Positions 24,412 to 37,675 of a DNA stretch of 64,000 nt are shown here, piece after piece. This DNA is from Spirodela intermedia (lineage: Eukaryota > Streptophyta > Magnoliopsida > Alismatales > Araceae): contig LR746274.1 of assembly GCA_902729315.2 (NCBI GenBank), positions 5,297,037 to 5,361,036 of the forward strand, given 5' to 3'. The notes under the pieces were generated by a model that was given only the letters and a program-made list of their open reading frames with translations, made no database searches and was not told the DNA's origin. The position numbers and the translations under genes are program-made. How positions within the stretch are numbered: position 1 is the stretch's first letter; the number at the start of each line of letters is the position of its first letter.

Positions 24412-24483
<72 letters not shown>
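24412..24483. repeat. 72-nt (GA)n tract in the TCP leader
   Basis: Uninterrupted GA dinucleotide run of about 36 units, ending 7 nt from the TCP ATG. On the coding strand it is a CT-rich leader. It is the longest perfect microsatellite in the window. Confidence 0.97.
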
Positions 24484-24485
<2 letters not shown>

Positions 24486-24944
24486 GGATAGGCTGGAAAA
24501 GGGTGGGGGCAAGACCTTCTTAGGCCCTCGACGATCATAGGGACAGAATGAGATTGGCGTCAAAAGGTGAGCGAAAAAAGAACAGTAAGAAGAGGGGGGT
24601 AGCTCCATTTTTTTACCGCCTGGGTTTAACAGTTTACCATCTTCCTCCTGCCCCTTCCATCTACATCTTCCTCTCCAATCGCCTGTGAAGAGGGGACTGC
24701 TGATTTTCTCCATCCTTTCTCTCCTCTCCCCACTTCTCCATCCATCTCCCCCGCGTGTGAAATCATTAGTCCTTCAACCCCATGGTCAATCCACGAGCAC
24801 TCCTCCAGTAGGAACAGCGGCTACCTACCACAAGAATATGTGGGGCGGGGATCGCGGCCTTTGGCCGCACAACAGGATGCCTGGGAATCGTCACCGCAAA
24901 TATCACCAGATCTTTCCTCCTCACGGCTGTTCATAGTCTTAAAC

Positions 24945-25291
24945 AATATCTGACAACAGTCCCGCGTCTCCACCTGCATCGAGGGTTGTCTGTAAAAAAT
25001 TTAAAAACCCTAATCAGAGAAGAATAATAGTAAAAAAATTCCAATATAGCAGGCAGACAACAACAAATCGAGTCCGATCGACGCAAGCAGCTTCACCGAT
25101 CTCATTTTCTTTTTAAAGAAAGACCATATCTGACACCACCACCTCGTCTCCCTCTGCATCGAGGATCGTCTGTAATTTTTTAAAAAACCCTAATCAGAGA
25201 AGGTAAAAAAAAAAAAAAGAACCAATCAGCCAGCAGGCAGACAGCAGCTAATCGAGTCCGATCGACGCAATCAACTTCTCTAATCTCATTT
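24945..25291. repeat. Tandem duplication of about 180 bp upstream of TCP
   Basis: Copies at 24945-25109 and 25125-25291 share in order ATATCTGACA, GTCTCC-CTGCATCGAGG, AAACCCTAATCAGAGA, GCAGGCAGACA, ATCGAGTCCGATCGACGCAA and ATCTCATTT. The minus strand of each reads TTAGGGTTT, a common plant leader/promoter word, so this may be a duplicated leader or promoter segment of the TCP gene. Confidence 0.9.
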
Positions 25292-25510
25292 GAAACAGGA
25301 GAAGGACGACCAGGATCCACATCAGCCACCCTCCCCTCACGGTAAACGCCCCGCCTCGCGGCCAGCCCCGAGACAGCGACGGGAAATCGCCGGCGCATCC
25401 CTCTCGTGACGACGAAGGCAGCGTCCCTGTTGTAGTGGGGCTGGTGTTTTCTACTACCATGTCTTGTCATGCTTGTCCACCTCTGGCAGGAGAGTCAGAT
25501 TCCGCCGGAG

Positions 25511-25610
25511 ATGAGAGAGATGAGAGAGAAGAGAGAGAAGAGAGAGAAGAGAGAGAAGAGAGAGAAGAGAGAGAAGAGAGGAAAGAGGAGAGGAGAGAGG
25601 AGAGAGAGGT
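25511..25610. repeat. 9-bp AGAGAGAAG minisatellite
   Basis: GAGAGAAGA repeats with a clear 9-nt period for about seven units, then a degenerate GGAGAGAG tail. It is distinct from the dinucleotide tracts elsewhere in the window. Confidence 0.9.
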
Positions 25611-26600
25611 AATGGCGATGGGGAAAAATTTAGGGCTCCGGCGTGTCGACGGAGACCCGACGCAGATTTCACGTCTTCTATCCTTATCCTCCGTATTAAA
25701 CGTATTTATTTTCACCACCTCACATATTTTAAATTTGAAATATAGCCTTCTCTAAAATGCATATACTTAAAAAAGCCCCCACCTTTGTCGATACAATGGG
25801 AAAGATCCTTTTCTATCAAATCAATGTTTTCATTTCTCAGGGATATTATTTTTCTATAAATTTAATAATTAAAATATGATAATCAATAATATGTTTGGAT
25901 AAATTTTTATTCATAGTTTCACGTCTGGCAAAAAAAATATTTCCTGGGATGATAAGGTTTATTTCGTACTTTTTTATAGAACATGTGTTTTCCAGCAATT
26001 ATACCTTAGTACTTCTACCATGGGATTATCATAAAAAATAAACAATTTAGTGGAAGTTTTTTTGCATAAACAGTGCTTTGATATTTTTAATTGCGAGGTT
26101 ATATGTGGAATTTTATAATAATACAGGGACTAAACGTAAATTGTCCCCTATAATATTATATAATATACGGATATAATTTAATAACAGATCGTTAAGCATA
26201 TTGAATAAAAAAACGCTCTAAAATGCGGCAAGTGGGGTGGTGGCAAGAAGCAGCACATGGGCCAGTCAAGTCCGGTCCATCTCAGTTACCCCCCCCCGTG
26301 GGCCACCCCTTCGCACGGTCAAACCGCACGTGTGGAGCATCCGAGCTCCTCGCACCCTGTCATCCATAGGGCCTCTGTGAAACTTAGCCCGGCCCGATCC
26401 CTGTGAAAATTTGGCCCGAAAGCCCGCTTATTCACCACCTGATTAGGCTTGCACGTGGAGCATCCAGTGGGTCCCGTCGCCATGTCAGCGTCCGCTCACA
26501 CTCCCTATGGCGACCCTTAAGAGGTGGTGGCCATTAACTTATTCGTCGGGCTCTTCTAGGGTTAATGAAGTTTGGGCCCAAGCCCAACTTTTGACTAAGT

Positions 26601-26641
<41 letters not shown>

Positions 26642-29600
26642 GGGCCCACAAGAACTCTTTGGGCCCATTTTCTAGAATTTTCTTTGAGCATAATCCAAGT
26701 GCAAGCTTTGTAAATGAAATCTGGCCCCATGTTGGAATTATTGCTGCTTGGCTTGTATTAATTCATATGATATCTCTGAATTAACCACTGCTTGAAATAC
26801 TACCATAATATATTAATGCGGTATGATAATAAGATTACTTAATTGCCATTTTTCTTGGAAGCATTTTACAGTTTCTTTTAATTTGTCTTAGTGATGTCAT
26901 TTTGGTAAAAAATATTTTGATTTGACTCATTGTCCTTTGAGAGATGTTCACGTTAATTTAAACATATTTCTTTATAGATAATATCAAATGTGTGCTAAAT
27001 TGAGTTTAGTATGCATATATAAAAGAATTATAATACAAATGAAAATTTATATATTTCTTATTGTTAGAATACGTTTGATTTTGTGTATCAAATGAAAACT
27101 TGTATATCATAGATTTATTATCTTTATATATATTTAGTTTTCTTAAAATTTATAAAAGAAAATTTGCAATTATGTGAATTTGAGTGGGGGAGGTGGAGAG
27201 TATGGTGAGTGTGAGAAATCATGGTAAATTCCAAGAGTTCTAAATTATATTGAAATTATTTAACATTCACTGAAGATTAACTTAATATGAAAAATTACAT
27301 ATACAATTGAAGAGTATATTAAATAGTAAATTTAAATAAATGAGACATGATTTTATGATGGTTACTTTTGCATGGCTTGCTCCCTTATCTTTTGAATGAG
27401 GCCTTTAGAAAATTGAAAACCTTCATGATGTTTGATTGAATAATAAGTTTGTATGTGTCCTATCCTCTCCTCACTAGGTTTGAGTAAATAAGACAAGAGG
27501 GAGTGTGATAGATATTTTTTAATGGTTCTTCCTTGATATAAATTTCAAATGTTCTTATGATCTTCCCTTCTCTTCTTGAATGAGGTTCCCCAAACCCTAT
27601 TTGGACACCTTTCAAAGCTTATATAATGCAAAAAGTGTTACCCTAGCTTAGAAATTGAATGAATAAAGTGACCAAATGACTAGTTCAGCAAAGAAAATTA
27701 TTTCAAAAAAAGGTTAACTTGTCTAGAGGATGACCAACTCATCCATAGGCTTAAGTTGAAATTTTATTTATAGTATATCTACTCATCTTTTATTGACAAC
27801 TTTACGATGGATTTGAAACTAAGAGATAATATGAGTAGACAAAGAAATTATGTTTAGCTTCTTTTGTACTCATCATGGTAGGCTATGTTATTCACACAAA
27901 ATATCATAAAAGTTAGAACAATAATTTTTCCATCATTGTAATCATTTCAAAAGAAAAATCATACTATTTCATTGTAGAAATCACTTCGGTAAGAATATAA
28001 AAGCTAAAATTTAAATTTATAAGCAATATTACATAATATTTTCAGGGTTTAATATTATATATATATATTTTTATTTATCCCTACGTGATACTCTTGAATC
28101 ATGCTTATTGACCTGCAACATGCCTATTATGCTCGTACTAGCCAATAACTATTAAAATTGGTGAGATATATTTGAGTTAATATAATTTACCCTAATTAGC
28201 ATCTACTTTCTACTTTGAAAGATCCTAATTCTCTTGGCTCTCTCTCATAGTTTGTCTTCCAAATCTTCAAAATCTAATTTGTAGAAAACCCCATTTTTCT
28301 CATTTAAACCACCCTTTTGATTCAAAGCCTCACTCCCCCATCTGTTTGACTTTCTTTTGCATCCTCATTTGCTAGTGACTAAATGCCTTCTCCCCCATCT
28401 CATGCTACTACTACTTCCCAGAAGATTCTCCCTCTCATCATGTCATTTCTTCTTCCAAGATTAAAATCTTTGTTCACTCGTATCTTAATTCCTTTTCTAG
28501 AAAGTTCTAACATCCTCTATGTTGAAACCTTGCTAATGAATTACTTTTGATAAAAATCACATCCCCCCATTGTCCCCAAACATTTGATCTTTACACAAGA
28601 TGAATGTGAAGAACCCTACTTATGGATGTTTCACAAATTAGGCTAATGATTTTTTATGCATGTTACTACAAATGAAAAATAAAAAAATTAAATTCCATTT
28701 ATCAACTATTCTTTTCCACTGAATAATACATAATAACTTATTATAAAGGGTATATTACATTAATTTGATGGTTTTTTCAACATAGTTCTTTTCAACTTAA
28801 TACATTAGTTTTCTTATAACTAGGTATGTATTTCTAGTAAGAAGACAAAAGTTAACCTAATTTAGGATAGCTTTCAAGAAGTAAGCAGGGACTATAATAG
28901 TGTTGATATGTAAACATATAATGCTTTTGTAATAAAGGTCAAATGTTTTACTTTGCTCGACATGTGGGTGTAGAGTATCAGATAAATGTTCCATTCAAAT
29001 ATTAATTATCGTGCACAAGTCTAGAAGATGAACATTGATTTCATACTTGAAAATCATAACCATTTGACTTGATGAACTTTAAGAGCTATAGAGTTCCATG
29101 ATGATCCTAAAGATTTTTTGAGATTATATAGAAAATTCAATTAGAGATTACTTCTAACATATGTGATTAAAACCACTTACTGGATTGATAAGTCAGATTT
29201 TAGATGACGATTTTTATTCAAATGGCATCACGTTTGTTCAAAGAAAGAGTGATAATCCAAAAATTCAAATTAGGGATTGAAACTTTATGATTCAAAAGCT
29301 TGCAAAACAGAATGTTTGGTGTATTACATTAGTGAACTAATTTCCTTTAATAAGATGACAAGATGAGAGTAAATAAAAGGTGATTAAAAAAAAGTTATGA
29401 GGGAGGCTACTATTAGAAACCCTAAACTATGCATGATACTCGTTCATTTTGATGTGTAATAAAAATCTCAATTATATGATTACAATGCCAAATATTATAG
29501 ATTTAAATATCTTGATGTTTAAGAAAGACAAAATCTTCATTCACAATTATGAAGATATTTCATGAGGTTTGCAATGTTGACATTTCATGCACATTAAATT

Positions 29601-32600
29601 TTGAACTGCTATTACAAAGATCATCAATGACCTATTGATGCAAATTTATGCATAAATTATTCATTATTCTATGCTTTTTCATGCATGTATGATTCAGATT
29701 CTTTTTTAAAATTTTAGGACGTTGACATAAGGTTGAATATTGGACACTTGGAAAGTATCCACAAGGGCACACTTAAGTTAATAATATGTACATTCAGAAA
29801 TAAAAACTTTGCGATGGGCTACATTCAGATGAAAAAAATATTGAGATGTCCATTGGGTCGATATTTTTAAGAAATCTAAAGGCTTGAGTTTGTGACATTC
29901 TTGGGTTAACTTGCTCAATGATATATAGAGAAACTAGTATTTTCTATAGTTTGCTCAATGATACACTAACTGATTTCTCAGGACAAGTTGTTGATATGTA
30001 CTCATGCATCAAATTTGAGATCCAGGGCTTCATCATGTGTGTAAAAGGTTATAAGGAATATGGATAAAAAAACTTACACACTTTCGTGTTTTGAGTTCAA
30101 GATAATTCAAGATCCAAATAATAATTGACGACATGTTCTCCTTCCTATCAATTGGAAATAGGAAGAAACCGAAGTAATAAATGACATTATCTCTCTTCTC
30201 TTTTAGAGAGATAGATGACCCTAATTAAAAATGGCGCCGGTATTCCCTCGAATCGCTTTGTGAGAGCAAGTGACTGCACCCTCTTTTCTCAATCCGTCTT
30301 AGATATATAGCTGTATATGTATTCATATAAGTAGATAGATCGATGATAGAGTGGGCGAATAGACTTTATTCTTTATCTCTCACTTTAACTGACAGCGAGC
30401 TGGAGAGGGAGGGGGAGAAAGAAAAAGACGTGAGGTGATGACAAGAATACTTGTGGCTTTGAATGCTGGCCAATGGGGGCACCTCAGTCGCGATAAGATC
30501 GACGTCACTTCATCTGCCACGTCATAGCATCGTCTCCTTCCCAACGGCATCATTTTTATAGATGTCCTCGTCGAGAGCATTATGATAGGTTACCCTTAAC
30601 ATCACCGGAAATTTCGTGACAGTTGTATCCATCCTTTCCATATATTTGGAATAAATATTATACCATGTTTAAAAGGGCATTTTAGGAATGATTCAGGGTT
30701 ATTTAGTTAAGAGTATATTATAGGCTGACCTGTAACGAAGTGAGAGAGAGACAACCGAGTAGTTCATTTTTTGTTTGTTTTTGCTTTCAGGCACATGAAA
30801 ATTATTTCACCGGCGAATTATTGCCTACGTTGGGATTTTAATTTTGATGCGCATAAGTTTGGACTTATTGTTATTAGAAAGAGGTCCTTCCGTCATTTAA
30901 ATCTTCCGTGCTCTTGACATGGGCTGGTTATCAGACTTGCCGAGATTTGCTTGGATGATCACACAGGCTTGGGGCAGCGACTGTTAGGATGTCTTGGCAA
31001 AAAGGCCACGCCTTTTCTTCTTAAGATTCAGGGTTCAATACGCTCAGGTGATCAGATGCTGATGCAAAGGGAGAGAGAGAGAGAGAGAGAGAGAGATTAG
31101 CAATCCAACGGGCAGCTCTCCCCAGACTTTTGAGCGCCGGTCAATTCCATGAAGACAGCTTTCCTTACAAGAACTCACTCTTCCAAGGTCACTTGGCTGA
31201 GGACTGCCACCTTGGCAGTGCTGGAAAATCTCGAGAGACATCCATTCTGCAAGGGTTTCTCCTCTCGGAAACGCCACCCTTGGCAGCAGGTGTCTATCCT
31301 AGCGCTTCACTTAGCTACTGCAACATGGCATCCAATCCCCAGAGAAAGTGACGATGTATTTTTTGAAGCCTTCATAATAATTCCTTGAATGCCTTCCCTC
31401 AAGCTATAACATGATCTTGACATGCTGGAGTCTATGTCAAGTTTTCTTTGGATCTTCCATGGAAATGCCAAATCATGTCTATCTTTTGCTGAGAATACAT
31501 CCAGATTAATACCTTGAGATATCATCATCACCATCATCTTCAATCTGCTCGATGCATTTTGAATTGAATACATCATAATTTCTTACATTTGTTTCGTCAA
31601 CCCAACTAGAATAATTGGTGTCAAGTATAAAATTCTCAAAGATTGAACTATATTTTTTTTTGTATGAACAAATATCATGTGATCTGAAATCTGAACCACT
31701 TTCTTTATTCACAAGTCCTTGGAAAGTGCATTAGCATTATTATCAATGCACTCATTGTCATCACCATCGTCATTGCCTCATTTTCAATGTTCTTTATACT
31801 AGATTCTCTTCTCTCTTCAGTAATTTTCGCAAAGGCATATATTATATCATTATTTTCTAATGCAATTCAGAAAAAATCTTTGGTTGATAGCCTTACTCAA
31901 TTTCACTTCATATATGTTGCCATGAAATTTCCCTGAACTAATCTAACTTAACCTTTTAAGCACATCTATAGCCTTATGGATTACATGTGGAAGCATTTCC
32001 ATTTTCTCTGTATCCTTCCTTCTATACAGAATATTTTCTTTCATATCATCACATTCGTTTTTGGGAAATACGTATGTATAAATATATGAAGCATCTTAAC
32101 ATCTGATCGTTCTTAAAATACCAGAATAAATAAAAAATATATAATTATAAATAAGATGTTAAAATATACAAATTATGAATGAGTAATTGTTCAAGAGGAG
32201 GATTACCTTTCTCATTTTAAAAATAAAAATGTTGAAGAGGATGACCATGACGATGATTAATTCCATTTCAAGGTTGTGGAGGATGATGATAGATGGCGAC
32301 CAAGTGGACATCAACATGATCGGATCAGTACCTTAGGTTGGCATCTACCAGTGGTAAGTAACCAATAGCTATGGCTGAAGAGGTATATCCCATCAATGTA
32401 TATGTGTGAGGGTTGCTAACTTTAATGTCAATGTTATTTTAAAAAATGAAATAATAAATTATATTCTAGTAGTGTTAACTAATTCTAGGATACCTAAAAT
32501 ATGCCATATTCACTGCTCAATAGAAGTTATTAATTAGACTTTTTCTTGAAGCAAGCTCACAAGAGAGAGGGGGCTGGTCGAGAAGGATAGTGAACACGTG

Positions 32601-32746
32601 GCCAGAAGGCATGAGGCTGAGGGTAGATGGCGGGCGGAGGGGCTGAGTTCGAAAGATAACGCCGGGCGATCAGTGACGTCTGAGGAGGTAAATATAAACA
32701 CAATATATATACATATAGCGAGCGAGAGAGCGAGCCACAAGCAGTC
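25611..32746. other. AT-rich intergenic region
   Basis: About 7 kb with no open frame above 80 codons that looks real. GA tracts lie at 26602-26638 and 31069-31096. The part from 26.8 to 30.2 kb is uniformly AT-rich. A slightly GC-richer island at 31.0-31.8 kb has short minus-strand frames (for example 31506-31712) that I could not assign to any family. The last 200 nt are the 3' flank of the steroleosin gene. Confidence 0.55.
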
Positions 32747-33061
32747 TCAGTCTTGTTTGATCTCGGAGGACTGCTGGGAGGAGGGATAGAGCATCTCCTT
32801 GGTGCCAGTGGCGTCGAATAACTTCTTACTGAGGGGCTCCTTCTCGCCGCCCGGCCTGGCCATGAAGAGCAAGCGGAAGAACCAATCGACCACCTCCGGG
32901 GCGACCATCCGGCAAACATGCACCTCCCGGAACCACGCCGGCACCGTCAGGTACCTCTGCCCCCGGCATGCCGCCTCCACCACTGCTTTCGCGTATGCCT
33001 CCGCGTACACCACCGGGAACGGTCCCACCTGAGTCTTCGAGTACGGTATTATTCTAGAGCG

Positions 33062-33119
<58 letters not shown>

Positions 33120-34029
33120 CGCCTACGTCTGTCGTCTCCTGGTCCATTTGCAAATGGCCTTCCTTGGTGAGCATCTTCCCCTGTGTCATTTCTGACTCCG
33201 TCAAACCAGGAGTGGCGATCGTCACTCCGACTTCGCGGCCAAGCTCAACCCGCAGTGTCTCATAGAAGCTCGTCAAGGCAGCCTTGCTCGCCTGGAACAA
33301 GGAGAAGAAGATCAAGAGCATCTCCGACTTGTGCTTTCAATGGCGGACGGGGAGAAAGAGGGTGGTTCTAACGTTGTAGAAGCTCATCCGCGGCATAGGT
33401 AGCCAGCTGGCGGCCGATGAGGTCACGACGATTCTCCCTCTGCTCTTCTTCAGTTGGGGGATGGCGAAGTGGGTTGGGTAAATCAAACCCCAAAAGTTGA
33501 TATCCTGTAGCCATGGGTATAGACTCAGATGAAAATTAATATGTGGATGGAACCTCCCACACAAACATCATCCGAAGCAACATATTCGTCATTTATTTTG
33601 TAACAAGATTACCCTCTCTCTGTCTCTGTCTGTCTGTCTGTCTCTTCTTTGCAAAAAAATGAACATCCTTTGTCCCTTGACATTGTAATAACATGGCCCT
33701 CCTCATTTTCTCTGGCAATACTATGTAGCGATATGACCCCTCCTCTCTCTATGTAGCGACATGATCCTCTGTCTACATCTACTCTACTATGTCGCATCAT
33801 GAGATTTCCCTCTCTATACGTCTACTCTACATTTAATAACATGATTCCTCAATTCTCTATCCCTCTACTCTATTTTGAAACAGCGTGAGTTATTTTCATC
33901 TCTCTCCTTATGTCCCTTCTGCTTTGTAGCGACCTGACCCTTTCATTCTCTACTCCACCAGTAGCAACGTGGGCCCTCTCTATCTAACTACACAACCTTC
34001 CATTTCTCTGCACTTAGCATTATAACCCT

Positions 34030-34090
<61 letters not shown>

Positions 34091-34669
34091 TATATACATA
34101 CTCTACCTTAAAAGTTGATCATCTCTCTTTATTCCTTTTTTACAATTATGACCCTCCTCTCTCTCTCTCTCTCTCTCTACTCTGTTCCTACGTAACCCAC
34201 CCTCCTCTCTCCCTCTTTCACAAAACATTCTTAACGATCGAAAGACTTACCATCACTTGCGAGAAACTGGTGATATTGGAGACCTCCTCGAACAGGCACA
34301 CGCAGGAGATACCGGCGTTATTCACCAGATGATCCACTGGAATAACAAATGAAGATCAGACATCATAACACGGATAAGTCATAACTCTCTCTCTCTCTCT
34401 CTCTCTCTAAAGAGTTTGTAAAAAATGGATTTACGCCGTCCAAAGTGGCTGACGGTCGTCTCGATGAAGCGCCTGCAGTCGTCGGGGTTGGAGACGTCCG
34501 CCTGGATCACGAGAACATCTGGGGATCCCAGCTCTCTACTCCGGTTGGCGGTTTCCCTGAGGCGGCCCTCCCGCCGGGCCACCAGAGCCAAGGAGGCTCC
34601 CTTCTTCGCGTACTGGTAGGCCAGGTTCTGCTAAAGAAGAAGATGAAGAAAATGAATAATAGGGGAGAG

Positions 34670-34706
<37 letters not shown>

Positions 34707-34904
34707 GAGAGAGAGAGGTACCTCGCCGATGCCAGAAGAGGCGCCGGTGATGAGGACGACCTTCTGCCGCAGGTTCTGAGGGAAAAGAGCGGAGAAGAGA
34801 TAGAAGAACAGCTTCAGGAAGTAGAGAGGCGGCAGGACGAGGCAGAGGAAAAAGAGGGCAGCGGGCGGTGCCACCAGGTTCATGAACTTGTTCCTCAGAT
34901 CCAT
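32747..34904 (-). CDS. Steroleosin / 11-beta-hydroxysteroid dehydrogenase-like protein, six exons
   Basis: Steroleosins (plant HSD1/HSD5-type) are NAD(P)H-dependent short-chain dehydrogenases anchored in the oil-body membrane and linked to sterol or brassinosteroid metabolism. Exons: 34904-34722, 34627-34435, 34336-34251, 33504-33373, 33291-33127 and 33028-32747. All phases fit, giving 346 aa, the family's usual length. The N-terminal hydrophobic anchor is residues 10-43 with a proline knob (APPA...LPPLYF). The cofactor site TGASSGIG is at about 53-60, and NNAG at 131-134. The catalytic serine is in VVTSSAAS (about 184), and the YxxxK pair is Y197 and K201 (FYNASKAAL), spanning the exon 4/5 junction. 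The exon 2 acceptor was set at CAG/AAC to give GENLAYQYA, matching family spacing; an alternative 3 nt upstream would add one Q. The start MDLRNKFMNLV matches known steroleosin N-termini. Confidence 0.95.
33062..33110. repeat. (GA)n in steroleosin intron 5
   Basis: GA run of about 48 nt filling half of the short intron between 33126 and 33029. Confidence 0.95.
33600..34200. repeat. Degenerate pyrimidine-rich minisatellite in steroleosin intron 3
   Basis: The motif TGTAGCGACATGACCCTC and looser versions recur roughly every 35-60 nt, separated by CTCTCTCTACTCTA-like spacers. It includes two CT microsatellites (34030-34080 and 34159-34178) and a TCTG run near 33620. It occupies most of the 746-nt intron. 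Confidence 0.7.
34384..34409. repeat. (CT)n in steroleosin intron 2
   Basis: CT run of about 26 nt in the intron between 34434 and 34337. Confidence 0.93.
34672..34718. repeat. (GA)n in steroleosin intron 1
   Basis: GA run with a GGGG interruption, lying next to the exon 1 donor at 34721. It fills about half of the 94-nt intron. Confidence 0.93.
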
Positions 34905-35734
34905 CGAGCCTGATGCTCTTGCAGCAGCAGAGATAGAAGCGGAAAGTAGAAGAAAGGAAGAAGAATGTCTAAGATAAGGAAGGGCGAAGGGCGGTGAACG
35001 CTGCATGGCCAACCCACGTGGCCCCAGGTGGCACCGGGATAAAGCCTGCTTCCAAACTTCTACCGACAACCTCGTTATAGTTCTTGGTCTAGGTTGGACT
35101 TTTCTAATAGTTAGCCATATTCCTAATAGTTCTTTTCAATATTGGTTAAAGGGTTAGTCATATTGGCATGGTCATTGAAAAAATATTTCTATGATTTTTT
35201 CTAAAAATAATGAAGATAAATAATAATATTTTTTAAAACAATATGAAAAGATAAGAAAAGTAACTAAAGTAAAAAGAGATGAATAGGAAGTATACCTAAA
35301 AATAATGAACACTAACATGCAATGTAGTAAACATGTGAGTAAAAGATAAGTAGATATAAAATAGAGATGTAGTTATGATGATTTTTTAAACTTTTAGATT
35401 TTTGAAGTTCTTCTAGATTTAATAATTTTAATATTTTTTTAAATTTTGTAACTTTGTAACTTTTTCTAAAACAAAAATAGAAACTAAAGTAAGAGAACAG
35501 CTAACATCAATGTCATTTAATATTCACCAACAATGGCACCAAATTTGATCACCTTTAGTAGTTTAATAATGAGATATCAAATTTAGAAAGTAGAATATAC
35601 TTGAAAATAAATGTAGTAGTTGCACGAGGTTTAGGTCAAATGCACAAGGAAGATAACAAATGATGATATTTTTTTTTGTTTTCTAAATAAATCTAAATAT
35701 AAAAACTAAAAGTATAATAATAATGATGATGATG

Positions 35735-35776
<42 letters not shown>

Positions 35777-37017
35777 GAAGAGTATGAGAGATATTTTATG
35801 CTCAATTAGTCATAAAATATTAATATGCAGAAGAGTATAAGAAGACCAGCTCCACCCTTTGTCACCTTGAAATTATTAATATGCAGAAAAATAATAAAAT
35901 AAATTTCATTAACCTAATTTATGGATAATTAAAAAAAAGAGAGAGGAGAGAGAACCCTATTGTGGGAGTGTTCCCACTAGATCCCATCAGGGATGAGGTG
36001 GAAATACAAAATTTAAAATTTTAAAAATAAATTGATTTTTTGCTACATAATATATTTTTAAAATGAAAGTAAAGGTAATACAAACTCAAAAACATCAAGA
36101 AAACTGAAAGAAAAAACATTAAGGATAGGCATACAAACAAGTTTAACCAAAATCTTGAATAAAATCCTTAGAAATTGATTGTTTCTTCAATTCATTCATT
36201 TGTCACCTGAATTAATCAAAGAAACAAATTCTAAATGATGTAAAGATCAGAGTTTTTCTCAAAAATAACATGAGAGTCAAAAAAACATTACTATTTGTCA
36301 CATAGTAGAAAGTGGAAGAAAAGAGCTCCCCTTTTGCCCTTAAGTTAGAAGGTTTTATACCCTCTTTAGATCTAAAATTTATTACATGTAGTGAGGAATC
36401 TACTTGCTAAAAATTCATTTGATTTTCAATTAGAATCAGCTTTTATTTCTTTGTCTATTTTTTCACCCATAATCTGTCCATTTCAAGTTGTTTCCATTTT
36501 TTCCTAAACGTTTCATCTATTTCTTCCCATTTCATGAATCATTTTAATTTAATTAAATAAATTGAAAATATGGGCCTTAGTAGGCTTCCTTAAATATGCT
36601 CATAGTTCCCTTATAAACCAACACATATTTTAAAAATATTCTAAAACATCACCAACAAATTATTTATATCTAAAATATGATTCCAACTATAAAACTCTGA
36701 CTTTGGTCCTAACAATTACATATTTAAAGATAAAAATATTAAATAAAGCATATTAACTTATGATCAAGTAATATTTAAAAATATGAACATGCTATAAAAG
36801 CGTGTTAAAACCAAACATTAAGGATGTATTTTATGAAATTAGTCTAGAGTATGTTTACTTGATTTGTTATTAAATATATATCATTAGAATGAACTAATGG
36901 AGAAAATGTATTAATTATGCATTATTTATCTCATAAAAATGATGAATTATCATTGTTTGACTTAACTCTTGCTATTAATTCATATAAAAAATTAGGAAAT
37001 TAATTGGGAAAGAACAA
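34905..37017. other. AT-rich intergenic region right of the steroleosin gene
   Basis: The first 170 nt are the gene's leader/promoter side. The rest is AT-rich with an AAT/GAT microsatellite at 35718-35775. No reading frame resembles a gene. Confidence 0.6.
35718..35775. repeat. (AAT)n/(GAT)n microsatellite
   Basis: Trinucleotide run of about 58 nt, ATAATAATG/ATGATGATG at the left and then pure AAT. Confidence 0.95.
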
Positions 37018-37675
37018 TCTTGATGAAAGTGACGCACTTGTATTCACCGTCAATGTATAAAATGACGAACATCTTATGATCTTTCTTCTTTATTCTTCTA
37101 TTTGATCCCCACAATTAGAACCTCTCACCTATAGATGGGAGTGTCTCTATACAAGTTGTGTTATTCTGTTGCGTTGAAACCCCAACGGCAGGCCTTTATA
37201 TAATACACTCTATAACTATATTATGGTTTTACCTCAAGTAAATCCTAATATCACAAATTATTTATAATTACATTAATATCTAATTTGATTAAAAAAGTCT
37301 CCTTAATATAGTTTGATTCCAACAATCTTCCACTTGACTTTATCTATTTTTTTTATATTGGATAATCATGTGGAGTGACCACAACCTTAATGCTTCTAAA
37401 TAATATCTTCATTTTGATCATAATATCTTTCAAAAGTACTAGTCATGGTAGTAATACAACATTTAAGATATATGTCCCTTTCATATACTAAGATACTCAT
37501 GATCAATATTAAAATCAAATATTTTATGTGATATTTAAAGAATCTTTATGAATACACTCACTATGTCATGACAAGATAAATAGAGTGTCATTCTCATTTA
37601 TTCAATGATCAATGAAGTTCATCATGAACTAATATTCAGAGATCAGACACGTGATATCACATATTATATTAGTGT

